Shown here: piece after piece, positions 1-11,831 of the stretch
Layout of the letters: each line of letters opens with the position of its first letter
Position numbering within the stretch: the stretch's first letter is position 1
Origin: Actinomucor elegans
Lineage: Eukaryota > Mucoromycota > Mucoromycetes > Mucorales > Mucoraceae
Length of the DNA: 64,000 nt
Direction of reading: 5' to 3'
Assembly: GCA_026027325.1 (NCBI GenBank)
Contig: JAMSLZ010000007.1
Span: forward strand, 496,001 to 560,000
Program-made: the position numbers and the translations under genes
The notes under the pieces: model-generated
What the model was told of the DNA's origin: nothing
Seen by the model: the letters and a program-made list of their open reading frames with translations, nothing else
The model's database searches: none

Positions 1-1689
1 GAAACTACTGACAATCGCCACGTATGACCACTAAATCGCTTTCTTTGGCAGTCTAATATTTTGCAAGATATCGAGTCTCTTCATTTATTTGCACGCGTAG
101 TAACTGACCTTTGCCGCTCTTGCGATGAAGCACATATTCTTCGTAATGCTTTCGAGTTATTATGCGCTTTTGACGAAATCATCTCTGTTGGCTACCGGGA
201 AAACGTCAACTTGTCTCAAGTTAAGAGTTCAATTGAAATGGAAAGTCATGAAGAAAGAATTCAAGAAATCATTGCCAAGGTAACTCAGAACCTCAATAAT
301 TATTGCGCTGCACATACTAAAGCTACGAATAAAATCATAGAACAAAGAACAAGAGGCAAAGGAAGAGCTTAAGAGAAGAGCTAAGCAATTCGAGATGCAA
401 AGAAAGGAAGCTCAAAAGCGAGGCCAAGGATTTATGCAGGGCAACTTCAACTCTAGTAGTAGCAGTATGGGTGGTTACGGTGGTGGAAGTGGATATTCTC
501 CATCTTCAGAGACTTTACCTTCTATGAGAGAATCACCTTCATCTTACAGGTAAGGCACAAGTAACTTGGATAATTAGCATACATGTATTTATAATCGTCT
601 TTATAATAGATCTGCTGCTAGTGCACCTGCTGCTACTTCCAAAGCCAAGGGCATGCAACTTGGTCGTAAGCCTAAGGCCGCTGATCTTTTCGAAGCTCTC
701 AAGCCTGATGTTGAAGAACCTCTCGTGAATACATCATCTTATTCTAACCAAAAATCAGTTAACCACAACCAAGAAAGGTAAGCGCAGCCGACAAAAAGCA
801 TATTTTGGCTGACATTTCCTGTGGATAGTGTTCATATTAACATTGAGGAATCAGTTTCAGTTACTGCCAACAAGGATGGTGGTTTAGAACAAATGGAAGT
901 AAAGGGTGTACTGACATTAAAGATTTCTGATCCTGCCAATGCTCGCATCAGTCTTGCCTTGAAGGCCAATAATGATCCATCTATTCAATTCAAGACGCAT
1001 CCCAACGTGGACAAGAGCGCCTGGAAAGACCAACATATTGTCCAGATGAGAGATTTGTCACGACCTTTCCCTGCTAATCAAAATTTGGAGGTCGTAAAGT
1101 GGAAGCTATCCACTAGAGATGAAACAGCTGTACCCTTGACAAGTAATATGAAGCGATAATTTAATGTGTCCTTGATAACTTACCTTTGTATTAGTTACAT
1201 GCTGGCCTTCTCCTGCTGGAAACGGTACTTGCGATGTCAATGTTGAATATGAATTGGAAAATGATGATTTGGAGTTGCGCGAAGTAGTGATCTGTATTCC
1301 TTTACCGTAAGTATCATTATACATATATATGTGTGTATACGTGTGTGAGCATATAGACTTATATATATATACATATTTATTTTTTGATCATTAGTGCTGA
1401 ACCATCAGCAAATGTTACTCAAGCAGATGGATCTTACTTTGTTGATCGTGCTAGAAGAGTGCTTGAATGGCAACTGCCCGTCATCAACAGTTCAAATAAA
1501 TCTGGATTGTTGGAATGCAATATTCCTGGTGATGATGCTAATGGTTTCTTCCCCGTTTCTGTATCTTTCATCAGTGACAAGTTGATCTGCGGTGTGGACG
1601 TGTTGAATATCTCTAACGTCGAGAATAACTCGGAAGCTCCTTTCTCTAAGGACGTATTGATGACTGCCGATGATTACATCATTGGTTAA
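1..1689 (+). CDS. RET2: coatomer subunit delta (delta-COP, archain), 5' truncated
   Basis: Delta-COP is the medium subunit of the F-COPI adaptor subcomplex of the COPI coat, which carries Golgi-to-ER cargo. Recognised by SNILQDIESLHLFARVV, the AFDEIISVGYRENVNLSQV block and MESHEERIQEIIAKNKEQEA in the longin half, then a Gly/Ser linker and a C-terminal mu-homology domain (FKTHPNVDKSAW, FPANQNLEV, CWPSPAGNG, LEWQLPVI). Inferred exons within the window: 52-279, 341-549, 610-777, 829-1142, 1195-1306, 1395-1689. Introns are 51-88 nt, all GT-AG. The gene begins upstream of the window. A 30-nt intron at 22-51 would join TTDNRH to SNILQ, but the first boundary is uncertain. The apparent stop at 370-372 lies in an unspliced reading and is not a lesion. 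Confidence 0.93.
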
Positions 1690-3199
1690 TAAATGAACAA
1701 GATTTACTATATAATAAACAAAAACCGAAAAAGAAAAAATAGAAGAAAATAGGAGCATTAAACATGTATTTGCGGAAATAAGCTACTTTTTGTATTGTAT
1801 TGATTGATTTCTATGGCTATGCAATCAATGAAGCATTTGGACAATATTTCGTCAATTAACGGTACTGTAAGAAGGACTGTAGGTCTGAAGAACAGATTGA
1901 AAGATTATTGCCAAGGGTTAAAATTACCATAGAAGAGAAAAAGATATTTAAAAGACACTGTAATGACACATTAGGTAACTAATGGTGGGATTAATTTGAA
2001 TAATAAGCGTCTGCCTAAATAAATTGACTCAACCCTTCTTTGCTTTTACTCGAATTACAGAGCATCTATTATGCTTTGAGAATCAAAGCTGCATTAGGAA
2101 ACATGTCTCTAAAATAGCATACTTTTATATTACCTTCATTCTCATTAGATGTCGGTGGTTTACAAAAGTTACGCTATCGTTTTGAAGCTAGTCTGAGGAT
2201 CGTCGAAGGAAATTTGATCTCATTTTTCATATCAAAAGATAGATAATACTTAAAAAAAAATGTAATAGCAAAGTCTATGTAAAATTAAAAGCTGCGTTAA
2301 AAAATGTAAAGTCAATTCGATACACCTTTAATTAATTGAGCTATCCTTAATTAATAAAAAGAAACCTTCTGGTCTTTTATAAAGGCAAGCAAGTTTAAGT
2401 ATTGAATAAATAATAAAATTGAAAAAAAATACATTTACACACTCCCAAATATACTGAACTCACAACATTAATAATCTATGCTTTGAAAGCATTCCAAAAA
2501 AAAAAAAAAAAAAAAATGAATTTTTTGATTGAATTTTTGAACAGGTAAACTTTTGAAAGAATTTTTTGTGGGCTTTTTGTTTAAAATTGCATTTGATGAC
2601 TGGTGCAAGTGCAGAATGAAACACTGTATCTACCATAACTATTAATTGACTTCATTATAGCGAATATGTTAGATTTTAGGTATGTAGCCTAAATTGCATG
2701 CATTTCATGTAAGCTGTAAATAATGATCTATATATTTTTCATGGCAGATCTCGATTTAATGTTGCATCTAGTATGCAATACATATTCAGACCAAGTTGTT
2801 ACATGTACTGCAATCTTTGTTTTACTACTATACAGTTATGATATTCCATTTGTCGATACAGTAACTACTTACAAATTACGTATTTCATATAAACAATCTA
2901 TAGTCATCTTTAATCCTCTCGACCAATCTCAGACAAATGTCGCATTTGATTGGTACTTTGTGCTATTTTTGCATCTAACAAGTCCTTAATCATACCTATG
3001 GCAAGTGTTCCTAAAGAATGAGTATTCTAATTGAGTAATACACTCAATGGACCTCAGCTTTGATTAAATGGGTGATATGAAAATCTCGCCAATGCAATCA
3101 TCCTGCTTGTCCGAATTATGTTTAAATCGCCGCTGTAATACAAGACTAAACGTGTCTGGAAGTAATAATCTTTTACTTTTGCTAAACAACTTCCAAACC
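1690..3199. other. intergenic region between delta-COP and SEC3
   Basis: About 1.5 kb without a supported gene, between two genes in the same orientation. It holds an A21 tract (2496-2516) and two units of the dispersed ~170-bp repeat (2581-2795). The open frames of 64-88 codons here lack family similarity and splice context. The last 200 bases should contain the SEC3 promoter, but I see no convincing motif. Confidence 0.6.
2581..2795 (+). repeat. dispersed ~170-bp repeat, two tandem units
   Basis: Unit 1 core is around 2587-2632 (GCATTTGATG then GTGCAGAATGAAACAC). Unit 2 core is around 2752-2794 (GATTTAATGTTGCATCT then CATATTCAGACC). The equivalent positions are about 175 nt apart. Both match the consensus seen near 31.1, 43.4, 50.1 and 59.9 kb. 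Copies are highly diverged. No coding capacity is visible. Assigned by eye. Confidence 0.5.
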
Positions 3200-4293
3200 A
3201 TGTCTGATGGAATAAGACAGGCGCTCATTTCGAGCTTATTTCCTTCAAGTAATAGTAATTAATTTATTTATTTCGGTATAAATAGTTCTCATCTTGTTTT
3301 TATTTCTTAGACTCGGCCGAGAAGTTAATCGTTCATGTTAAAACTTACAAAGATATTCAATCTTCCGAGTCGAGTAAAGACATCAAGGGCACTCCTCGCT
3401 ACTTGTGTCTAACACGTATGTATTTTTTCGAGACATTTATCGATCAAATACTGAAATATAGCTTTATTTAGAGAAAAAGAATGCTGTGAGACTTTTAAAA
3501 GTGAAAAGAAACCAAAATGGTATATTTAGCATTAGTAAAGCATGGTCTTTAGACGAAATCAGACAAATACAAATTGTCGATGTAAGTATACCACCATAGG
3601 CAATTAGAAAAGACAGAGGCTTACTTATGCTTTGATTGATTTTAGGCGCATCAATTCTCTATTACACTGAATAAACCATATTTATGGGCTGTCGAAAGAA
3701 GCAGAGATAAAATGATCTTTTTAGCCTTTCTAATTGATGTAAGATCTCTATATCAAAACCAGATCTTTCCATGTATATCTTATGATTTTCATATTTAGTC
3801 TTCTAGACGTTCAGCAGCTCGAATGCCCAAGCTTGTTAATATTGATGAAGCACGTATTCTTCGATGTAAGTGTAAAAACCACGTTCATAGAACCTATTTT
3901 AATCATACATATTAGATTTGGCTGATCCTTCTGCCCCTTCAATGGGTTCAACAAATACTATGACATCTAGTGTATCAGATAGCAATATCGATCATAATAC
4001 GAACATGACACAATCACCTATAACACCACTCGAAACCTCTTCATACGTTCCTTCACCAACTACCAGTACTGGTTTTGGTTATCATAATACGAGCTTGCCG
4101 ATGTCTGCTCGCTCTGCTAGTGCTATCTCTGAAAACCAGCAAGCTGTTTCTCCTAAACCTGTATATGCTCAACCTCATTCACCACAGCAAGAATACCATC
4201 ATCAGCAGCCTCAAATCATGAAGCCTTCACCACCCAAACATCAACCTACAGTAAAGCCATCATCTCCGCCTCAAGTCGTTATTCAACAATGTA

Positions 4294-4330
<37 letters not shown>

Positions 4331-7300
4331 GTTAGGTATCTTGTCTTGTTGACTTTTTTGTACATAGCTCCTCGAGAAGATAATACTCGATACAATGAAC
4401 AACATCGAGATGAACGCAAAGAACGTGACCGTGTCCGAGAAGCCAAGCGAGAAAGGGAGCGAATGGAGAAACAAGCACAAGAGGAAAAGCAACGTCAAAA
4501 GAAGGCCGAGGAAATTCAAGAAAAAATGGCTGAGCAAGCTTCACTCATGAATGTAGAGGAGTTACTGACTGATTTCAATTGGAAGGCCAGCGGCAATGCT
4601 GCTGCTCTTGAGAAGCGGTTGTTGGGTGAATTGCATGCATTAGAAGCTGTAGGTTTAATATGATTACGCTTGTATTTGGAGACTAAATCTTTTGTTAGGC
4701 TAATGTGCATGCTATTATTCAATCAGACGAACGTGTAAGATCCATTGTTGAACATATTGACAGATCCTTAGAGGAGCTTGATAGTATGGAAAGTTGGTTA
4801 TCACTTTATGGTGCAGAGCTCAACGTAAGTGATAAGAAACCAGACAATCCAAGTGGATAGTGAGAGATTTTGTATATAATTCATCTGCACATACATCTCC
4901 AAATCCCAATGTCCATATATTTGTATATTTTCTTCTTGCATTCATTAAACAAATTATTATTCTATTATGCAGAGTATGGGCGATGATATTCGTGAGATTG
5001 AAACGCAAAATAGAGCTCTTCAAATTTTGAATTCAAATCAGCATGCCTTGATATCCGAACTAGATGGTTTACTGGTAAAAAAAGGGGGAAGGTGTAGCTC
5101 TTAGATGATCATACTGACTTTCTTTTTCCTCTATAGACAGCCATTTCTATACCCAGAAGATGTCTTGATAGCCTACAAAACGATCCTATGGATACAGTAG
5201 ATGATGTGATTCGTATCCAAGAATCTGCTGAAATGTTGCAAAAAGTGATTAAATCGAAACTCGGCGATGGTTTACAAGAAATGACTGCCGTTCAGGAGCG
5301 ATTGGAAACCTACAACATTCATGGCAATCGATTCAGTGAACGAATTTTCAAGTTTTTGAAAGAGCAATTTGAATATCAGGTAGAAAGAGACTATTACATA
5401 CAAAAGCAGAGTTCTAAAGTGTTATTGATTAAAGGCGAGGATTTATTTCGACCAAAAAGCAAGATCTTCACCAACAGGGGCTAGAAAAGGCAATAATAAC
5501 GCTACTATCATCGCCCAACCACACGAGCAAATTGAAGACAGACTTATCAAATATCAAGGATTCAATTTATGGGAGAAGGAAATGGAGCCTCGATTGTATA
5601 GTGAACTTCAAAGAGTAAGTATATAAATATATATACGTATCAAAAATAGCCTTTGCTTAATTAGCAGTTTCTCTAGTGTTACGCTCAAGCCATGGCGCCT
5701 CTATATGAACGCGATGTACGTGAATTAATCGATAGCACACGTTCATTCTATGCTGCTTTACGAAGACGCGATGTTGATGAACTTGAATACAGTAAATTTC
5801 AATGCCAGTATATGCAAACCAATGAGAATCCTGCCTAATACTTCTATAGTTTTCAAGCCTGAAGAATCTCGACCTGCAAGAGCTTTGGCCTATGCTCCTA
5901 ATTTACGTGGTGATGATTCCAGACCTCATCGTTATCGTCATATGCTTCGTGGATCTGTGGAAGGTGTTATTGGCGGTAGCTTCAATAATGGTAGTGGCCG
6001 TACAAGCGTAGATGAAGATGAAAAAGCAGCGGATGATGTAAAATAGAACCATTTTACGTTAATCTTTAAGCTAACACATATAATATAGGCTTTTGCGCAG
6101 ATGGTGAGCCAAACTATCATGCTTGTGTGCAGAGAACAGAACTATATGAGTGATTTGTTTGAACAAACGTTAACTGGGCCCAAATCATTTTTGGAAAGAG
6201 GCATGGTCTATTCGCAAGTACCTAACAAATCTGATTTATACAGTCGTCGTGATAAAATTAGAGATGTTAAGGTGTCGAAGAAAATTCTGTAAGATTTAAA
6301 GCTCACCAGCCATGATCATTACTGATTCTCTTTTTTTTTTTTTTGCAACAGTACTTGGATGGAGATCATCTTCGAGACTTTGGAGCCTAATCTTGTAGGA
6401 CTATTAGAGTATGGTGTCAAGAGTGATCCAACGTAAGTCTAGCAATGATTCACTATTATACGCAATGACCCCAACCCTTTTATTTAGTCAAGCTGTCAGT
6501 ATGCTTGGCGCAGTAGAGTTTCAGCAAGAGAAGTGGGAAGGCTCGGACCAAGAATTTACACTTCGACTATGCAAATCCATCTTGCAAAGATTGACTAAGA
6601 TGTTTGAAAGCTTTATTGTAAGTAACTTATCATTAAGATACTCACCCAAACGCTAATAGATCATGTAGGCTGATCAAGTGCGTATCATTGAAGAAACTAA
6701 GGTCACTTCCAAGAAACGAAAGGGTATTTTATCTTTCTTTCGTACCTTTCCTGTATTTGCAATGAGATTAGAAATGGCTGCCGTCAACGTACAGCCTGAA
6801 TCAGAAACCCGTGTTACGGTTAGTGAAGCTTATGAGAAAATCATCCAAGCGATGATGGGAAGTTTGGATAGTATTGCTCGTGAGAGTGATCAAACGGGTG
6901 ATGACAAAGAACAGCTTAATGCTACTATCATGTATATTGGTAAGCCAGTAAATAGCCTACTTGATTAAGTTTATTGACTCTTTTTATAATAGAAAACATG
7001 CATCACATGTATCATACCTTACGTACAAACAAGCTGCATGTCCTTGAAAAGTGGATTAAACATGCTAAAACACAGTACGATAATAGCCTTAACGCATATA
7101 TCCGAGTTATCATTCGTCGTCCATTGGGTAAGCTACTAGAATTCTTTGAAGGTGTTGAGCAAATGATGCATACCAGCACACCTGAAGAAGTCTCATTCCA
7201 TATGAACTACAACAAGACTCAGTTACGTCGAGTGATTACTATGTATCCACCAAAAGAGATCAAAAAGTCGCTGGAACAGTTATATAAACGTGTAGATAAG

Positions 7301-7489
7301 CATTTCTCGGAGGAAGAGGGTTTGTTACAAGTGGTATGGCGTGGTATTCAAGAAGAGTTTATCCGCCAGCATGAAAAGATGGAAGACCTGATCCACAAAT
7401 GCTATCCTGATGCAGGTGCCAAATTGGAATTCACTATTCAGGACTTGTTAGGTATGATGAGTGAACTTGCACGTAAAGTAAACGTGTAA
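3200..7489 (+). CDS. SEC3: exocyst complex component Sec3 (EXOC1)
   Basis: Sec3 is the landmark subunit of the exocyst, which tethers secretory vesicles at growth sites. Eighteen inferred coding exons give about 1070 residues: 3200-3248, 3311-3415, 3472-3581, 3646-3738, 3799-3865, 3916-4290, 4368-4648, 4699-4824, 4973-5074, 5137-5379, 5435-5614, 5677-5791, 5850-6037, 6089-6288, 6352-6432, 6488-6617, 6669-6939, 6993-7489. Residues ~17-141 are the N-terminal PH-like, PIP2/Rho-binding domain (AEKLIVHVKTYKD, YLWAVERSRDKMIFLAFLID). Then come a Ser/Pro/Gln linker, a charged coiled coil (~270-320) and the long helical core (IREIETQNRALQILNSNQ, YAQAMAPLYERDV, FHMNYNKTQLRRVI). The start MSDGIRQALISSLFPS fits family N-termini. 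All joins keep frame. The intron at 4291-4367 carries a T32 tract. Confidence 0.92.
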
Positions 7490-7687
7490 TAACGTAACTG
7501 AATAACCTATAATAATAAATTACTACTATTATCTACACTACATGATGTAATAATTGATGATACGACAATGATTTTGGTGCTTTATTATATGAATGGTAAT
7601 GCAGATTTTAGAATCTTTTGATTAAAGAAACTAAGTATTTTATTTATATAATTCGTGGTAACAAGAGATATAAACAAGTTAGTAGCT

Positions 7688-8999
7688 TTAAAGGTCCTTC
7701 TTGAGAGTACCCATGAATTGGTGCTTCTCGGCAGCGGTTTGGAAACGACCATGACCGAACTTGGAAGAGGTATCAATGAACTTAAGAGAGACCTTCTCCA
7801 AAGCAGAACGCTTAGTATGGACAGTGAGAGACTTACGAAGAGTAATGACACGCTTCTTGGAACCAGCACAACAACCCTTGATCATGACAAAGTCATCGTT
7901 AACAACACCATAATGAGGGAAACCACCCATAGGAGTGATAACCTTCTCGGTCAAATCATAATCAGTAGTACCAGACTTGGCATCAGAGCCAGTAGCGATA
8001 CGATAGATCTTTTTGTTGATTTCAGTACGACGATGATAACCACGTTGACCAGCACGAGCGACAGAGTACATGACTCTGCTAGGATGCCAGGCACCAATAC
8101 AAGCAACCTTACGCAAACCACGATGAGTCTTACGAGGAAGCTTCTTTGTACCCCAACGAGCAGTAACACCTTCGAAACCGTGACCCTTTGTAGTAGCGAT
8201 AATATCAATCATTTCATCTTGTTCAAAGATAGAACCGACAGTAACTTCCTTTTCAAAGTGGCTACGAGCCCATTCAACCTTATCGGCGATAGAACCACCG
8301 TTCAATTGGATTTCCATCAAGTGGGCCTTGCGTTGATGAAGCTTAGCCTTGGAGATTTGAGTGTGAGCAATGACACGAACAACGGAACAGTACTTCTTGA
8401 TACGTTCAGCTTCACGAGCAACATCCTTACCACCATCAGCATACTTTTGAGCATACTTGGTGAAGGCCTTCTTCTTGGAGCGGTACCAGTTCTTGTAGAA
8501 ACGACGCTTAGCTTCTTCGGAAAGATGTTCAGCCCAGACGGTAGTCAAAGAACGAAGACCACGAGGGGTCTCAACGTAACCAACGACACCGACAATAACC
8601 ATAGGAGGAGATTCGATAACAGTGACAGCTTCGACAATTTCCTTCTTGTGCATCTTGGAACCAGGACGCTCAAGATCACGGACAATATGGGTCATACCAG
8701 CCTTGTAACCCATGAAGGCAGTCAAGTGAACGGGAAGCTTGGAATCATCCTTGGGGTAAGCCTTAACACGACCACGGTGAGATCTGGTTCTCTTACGAGG
8801 ACCGAAACCTAAATGGCCATGACGAGGAGCTTCAAATTTTCTAAATGTAACAATCTAGATTAGTAATTGCTTTTGTAATTTGAACGCGATTTAGTTGAAA
8901 TCTGTAAACACACCTATGAGACTATTAAAAAAAGGAGCGCATCATTAGTCTCTATGATTTTTCGATGAATGATAGCATGGGATGTATGATATTTACCAT
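7688..8999 (-). CDS. RPL3: 60S ribosomal protein L3 (uL3)
   Basis: uL3 contacts the peptidyl transferase centre of the 60S subunit. The main exon (7688-8840) encodes [17 protein letters not shown] through FMGTLKKDL and keeps the W-finger [16 protein letters not shown]. The invariant N-terminus MSHRKF is not contiguous. ATG lies at 8997-8999, followed at once by donor GTAAAT, an intron (8922-8996) with GACTAATG and TTTAATAG, an 8-nt exon TCTCATAG (8914-8921), and a second intron (8841-8913). Joined, this reads M-S-H-R-K-F and gives 387 residues, the same length as the yeast protein. The long opposite-strand frame is a shadow of strong codon bias. The gene converges with SEC3, 198 bp apart. Confidence 0.95.
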
Positions 9000-9709
9000 A
9001 TTATATTATGTTGGATGGATGAAAAGAGGAAGATTCAATTTTTGGATGCACTTGATGCACTTGGATCTGCCCAACCGAACTGCTAGATGCTCATCCAAAC
9101 AAACTTTTGATCGCCGACAATCCCAATTGTTTTTTTTTGTAAGGTTGGCCCCTTTATTTGCTCAGATCTTAATTATAGTATTGTATCCTTACATTTTATC
9201 TGTGAAAAAAAAAAATAGGAGTATACTTTTATATAGATGGTGGTATTGTACATATAAAAAATATTTCATTTGACAGCATAAATCACCCTTGAAAACCGTA
9301 ATTAATGATACACAACTGCTACTAGTACATAGATATACATACACATATTTTTCAGAATATTTTTTTATGCAAGAAACGAAGTTTAAAGCTTTTTTTTTAA
9401 AAAAAAAAAGAATTCAATGAAAGCCTCTATTTTTGAATTGGTCTAAATTCCCTCATGTGGTTCTTTGATTGGAGTGTCCTTTATATTAAGATCTGTTTTT
9501 TTTTTCTTTTTTACACAGCAAAGATGGAATTTTAAACGACACTATACAATAGTGAAGATAATAAAAAAATATATAAAAAGTCAATATACACTAGTTGGTT
9601 GGGTGAATCAACCGATAACAAAATATTTCCATGTTGTGCAGAATGGGAAATACCATACGCAAATTTACTGGAAGAAACCAATAGAGAATATGTTTAATTG
9701 GAATGAAAT
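9000..9709. other. intergenic region between RPL3 and U6
   Basis: Holds the 5' leader and presumed promoter of RPL3 (which reads leftward) and the 3' flank of the U6 gene. Several A and T runs. No gene or repeat recognised. Confidence 0.6.
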
Positions 9710-9718
9710 AAAAAAAAA

Positions 9719-9773
9719 TGTGCTCCGTAGAGCTTCCTTCTCAGAGATTTAGTGTCATCCTTGTGCAGGGGCC

Positions 9774-9805
<32 letters not shown>

Positions 9806-9828
9806 ATAAGTGTCAGAGGTCCGAAGAC
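9719..9828 (-). ncRNA. U6: U6 spliceosomal snRNA
   Basis: The minus strand carries the core ATTGGAACGATACAGAGAAG followed by ATTAGCATGGCCCCTGCACA and AGGATGACAC. These include the invariant ACAGAGA box, which pairs with 5' splice sites, and the AGC triad used with U2 in catalysis. The 5' end GTCTTCGGAC folds as the usual 5' hairpin with a UUCG-type loop. The gene ends in a run of about nine Ts on the minus strand (9710-9718), a Pol III terminator. No intron interrupts it. The 5' end is placed by the hairpin and could be off by a few bases. Confidence 0.95.
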
Positions 9829-9857
9829 TTGACAATTTTCGATTACAAAAATTTATC

Positions 9858-9864
9858 TTATAAA
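9858..9864 (-). promoter_or_regulatory. TATA box of the U6 gene
   Basis: TTTATAA on the minus strand lies 30-36 nt upstream of the inferred U6 5' end, the spacing expected for a Pol III type 3 TATA element. Supported by position and motif only. Confidence 0.6.
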
Positions 9865-10281
9865 CCCTATTTAAAATTCAGATTACCAAGTTGTGGTTTA
9901 AAAAATTGGGCAAAAAATCATTAGACTCAAGTTAGATTTGAGTACCAGGTTACTGCCATAGTACAGAGCATCGCCTGTTCATTAGAACACGATAGAAATA
10001 GATAATATCCACCATACGGTGCTATATCAATGTTTATAGGTGCAGCATTGCAATAAAGATATGGATTATAGATGTTATTAGTGAATAAAGTCAATTCCTC
10101 AGTTGATCTTGAAGTAAGATAATATACTCATTCATTGTGTCATCAATTGAATGTATAATAAACAGATGTCAACTAACAAACAACACTATGAATAGTGAAA
10201 ATCTGATGTTTCTTTCTACTGAAAATGATCGATATCACTACTTTTTCTACTGTACAATGGGTGGTTTATTATTCTTCTAGT
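9865..10281. other. intergenic region between BUD22-like and U6
   Basis: About 420 bp of AT-rich DNA holding the upstream flank of U6 and the 3' flank of the BUD22-like gene. No recognisable element beyond the TATA box. A proximal sequence element for U6 could lie here but I cannot define one. Confidence 0.5.
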
Positions 10282-11831
10282 TTAATCGCTATCATCAAAG
10301 ACAATCTTGTTGTTCGATGTTCCCTTTCCACTCAATGCCTTTGACATAATCTCTTCTTGTATACGCTTAGCTTCCCAAGAGGGATGCACAGGCTCAGAAG
10401 GAGCTGTTTTATGAACAGGTTTAGGAGCAGGTTTCTTTTTGGGCTTATAATCTGGTTTTGCAAGACGTTTCTCTTCACGTTTCTTGTATTCTGCCGCTAT
10501 GTGATTTGCCTCTCTACCGTACAACTCTTCCCATTGCCTACCCAAGATATAGTTAATAACTGTCAAGTGATTATATTAAGAATCTTACTTTCTTCTCTGT
10601 CTTTGACCTTGACGGTTAGGTTTTTTTTCACCTTCATAGATTTTTTTGAAATTTTCATCTTCATTTTCATCATCACTCACATCACCCAAAGTATCCACAA
10701 ATTCTGAAGCAACGCCGGTGCTCTTTTTAGCCTTTTTGACAGTAGGCTTCTTTACTTCTTCTTCAGCCTTTCTCTTTTTCTCTTCCTCCATCTTCTTTTT
10801 CTTTGCTTCCTGGGCCTTTTTTTTTTCAATCTTTTCAATGTTACCTTGGATGATACTTTGAAAAGCAGATAATGTGTTGGTAACTTCTGTTGTGATAGCT
10901 TTGTTGGCTATTAAACGGGATTCGATGTTTTGTACTGTTTGATCTTCGGTTTTAGTGGTAGCTGCAAATGAATTGGCGAGTAAATCCTTGACCAGCTCTT
11001 CGTGTTTGAGTGTTGCACTTTTTGAAAGTTTGTTCTTTAATGTTTTTTCAACAAGTGGTTCAAGTTCAATATTCTAATAAGAATTGCTTAGTAAAAGTCA
11101 TATTTATTCCGCAAACATGTACATACCTTGATCGTTTCCAATTCTTTCTCGTATTGTTCTATATCTTGAGCTGTAGCTAACTTTTTAGGCTTCTTTTCAT
11201 CCTTCTTTTCATCTTCTTTCTCTTCATCTTTCTCTTCATCCTCCTTATTTTCTTCTTTTGATTGACTGCAAAATAAACTAGTGTTTAATAATCTATCAAG
11301 TCCCATATGACTATGCACGCTTTACTTTTCCAAGGATTTACGAGCATATTTAATCTTTTTAATTTGTTTTTGAATTTCGTCTGTCTTTGCTTTCTTCAAA
11401 GCAGCTTTGATGTCTTTGCGCGCTTGATGCTATTGAAAATAGGTTCTGTTATCCACTGTCATGGTAAATCCAATATTGCTAATTACCAATTTTGACTCTA
11501 ACTTTAGTTTTCTTGCGGTGTAAAGCTCTTGCTTCAAATTATGTATATCTGAAATTGTAGCTTGCGAATGATGAATCTTTTGGTAATTTGTTCTCGAAGC
11601 AGCAATAATGGCTGTTTTCATGTGAGTTGATTCACCAACCTAATCATTTTTTTTAAGTTGGTTGAACGATCGATGAGATTCAAGCATGTTTTTTCATACC
11701 TGAGCTGCAAGATAATTGATCTTCCAATTCAAGTTCTCTTTGGGCGCTGTCTTCTTTTCAGACTATCAATAGTAGAAGCTTATTGTAAGTAAACGGCTGC
11801 ATTGTGTTAAAAGGTAACCATAGCTCACCAT
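10282..11831 (-). CDS. BUD22: BUD22 / SRFBP1-like protein (ribosome biogenesis)
   Basis: Bud22 family proteins act in 18S rRNA maturation and small-subunit biogenesis in the nucleolus. The C-terminus carries the family signature: NRQGQRQRRKQWEELYGREA, HPSWEAKR and KIVFDD. The middle is a Lys/Glu-rich charged region, and the N-terminal helical block includes HQARKDIKAALKKAKTDEIQ. Inferred exons: 11829-11831 (ATG only), 11700-11762, 11487-11639, 11326-11429, 11127-11265, 10589-11073, 10282-10537, giving 400 residues. The start is read as ATG split from SEKKTAPKEN by a 66-nt intron (GTGAGC...GATAG). A 70-codon frame upstream (11825-12037) does not join in frame and is treated as non-coding. Family call good; the first exon is inferred. 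Confidence 0.82.

Noticed and set aside
340..372. Apparent premature stop and frameshift in delta-COP
   Set aside because: A 61-nt intron at 280-340 (GTAACT...TACTAA...CATAG) restores the conserved frame.
2723..3262. Frames of 88 and 64 codons between delta-COP and SEC3
   Set aside because: The first overlaps repeat units. The second overlaps the SEC3 start in another context, with no family features.
5380..5484. Apparent frameshift in SEC3
   Set aside because: Removing 5380-5434 as an intron joins FEYQ to ARIYFDQKARSS in frame, as in the family.
7655..8812. A 385-codon plus-strand frame antisense to RPL3
   Set aside because: It mirrors RPL3 exactly and arises from that gene's strong codon bias. 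Its translation is Thr/Leu/Ser-rich with no family pattern.
8914..8926. A mutated RPL3 start codon (ATAG where ATG is expected before TCTCATAG)
   Set aside because: The AATAG is better read as the acceptor of an intron that begins right after an upstream ATG; this keeps both introns canonical and gives 387 residues.
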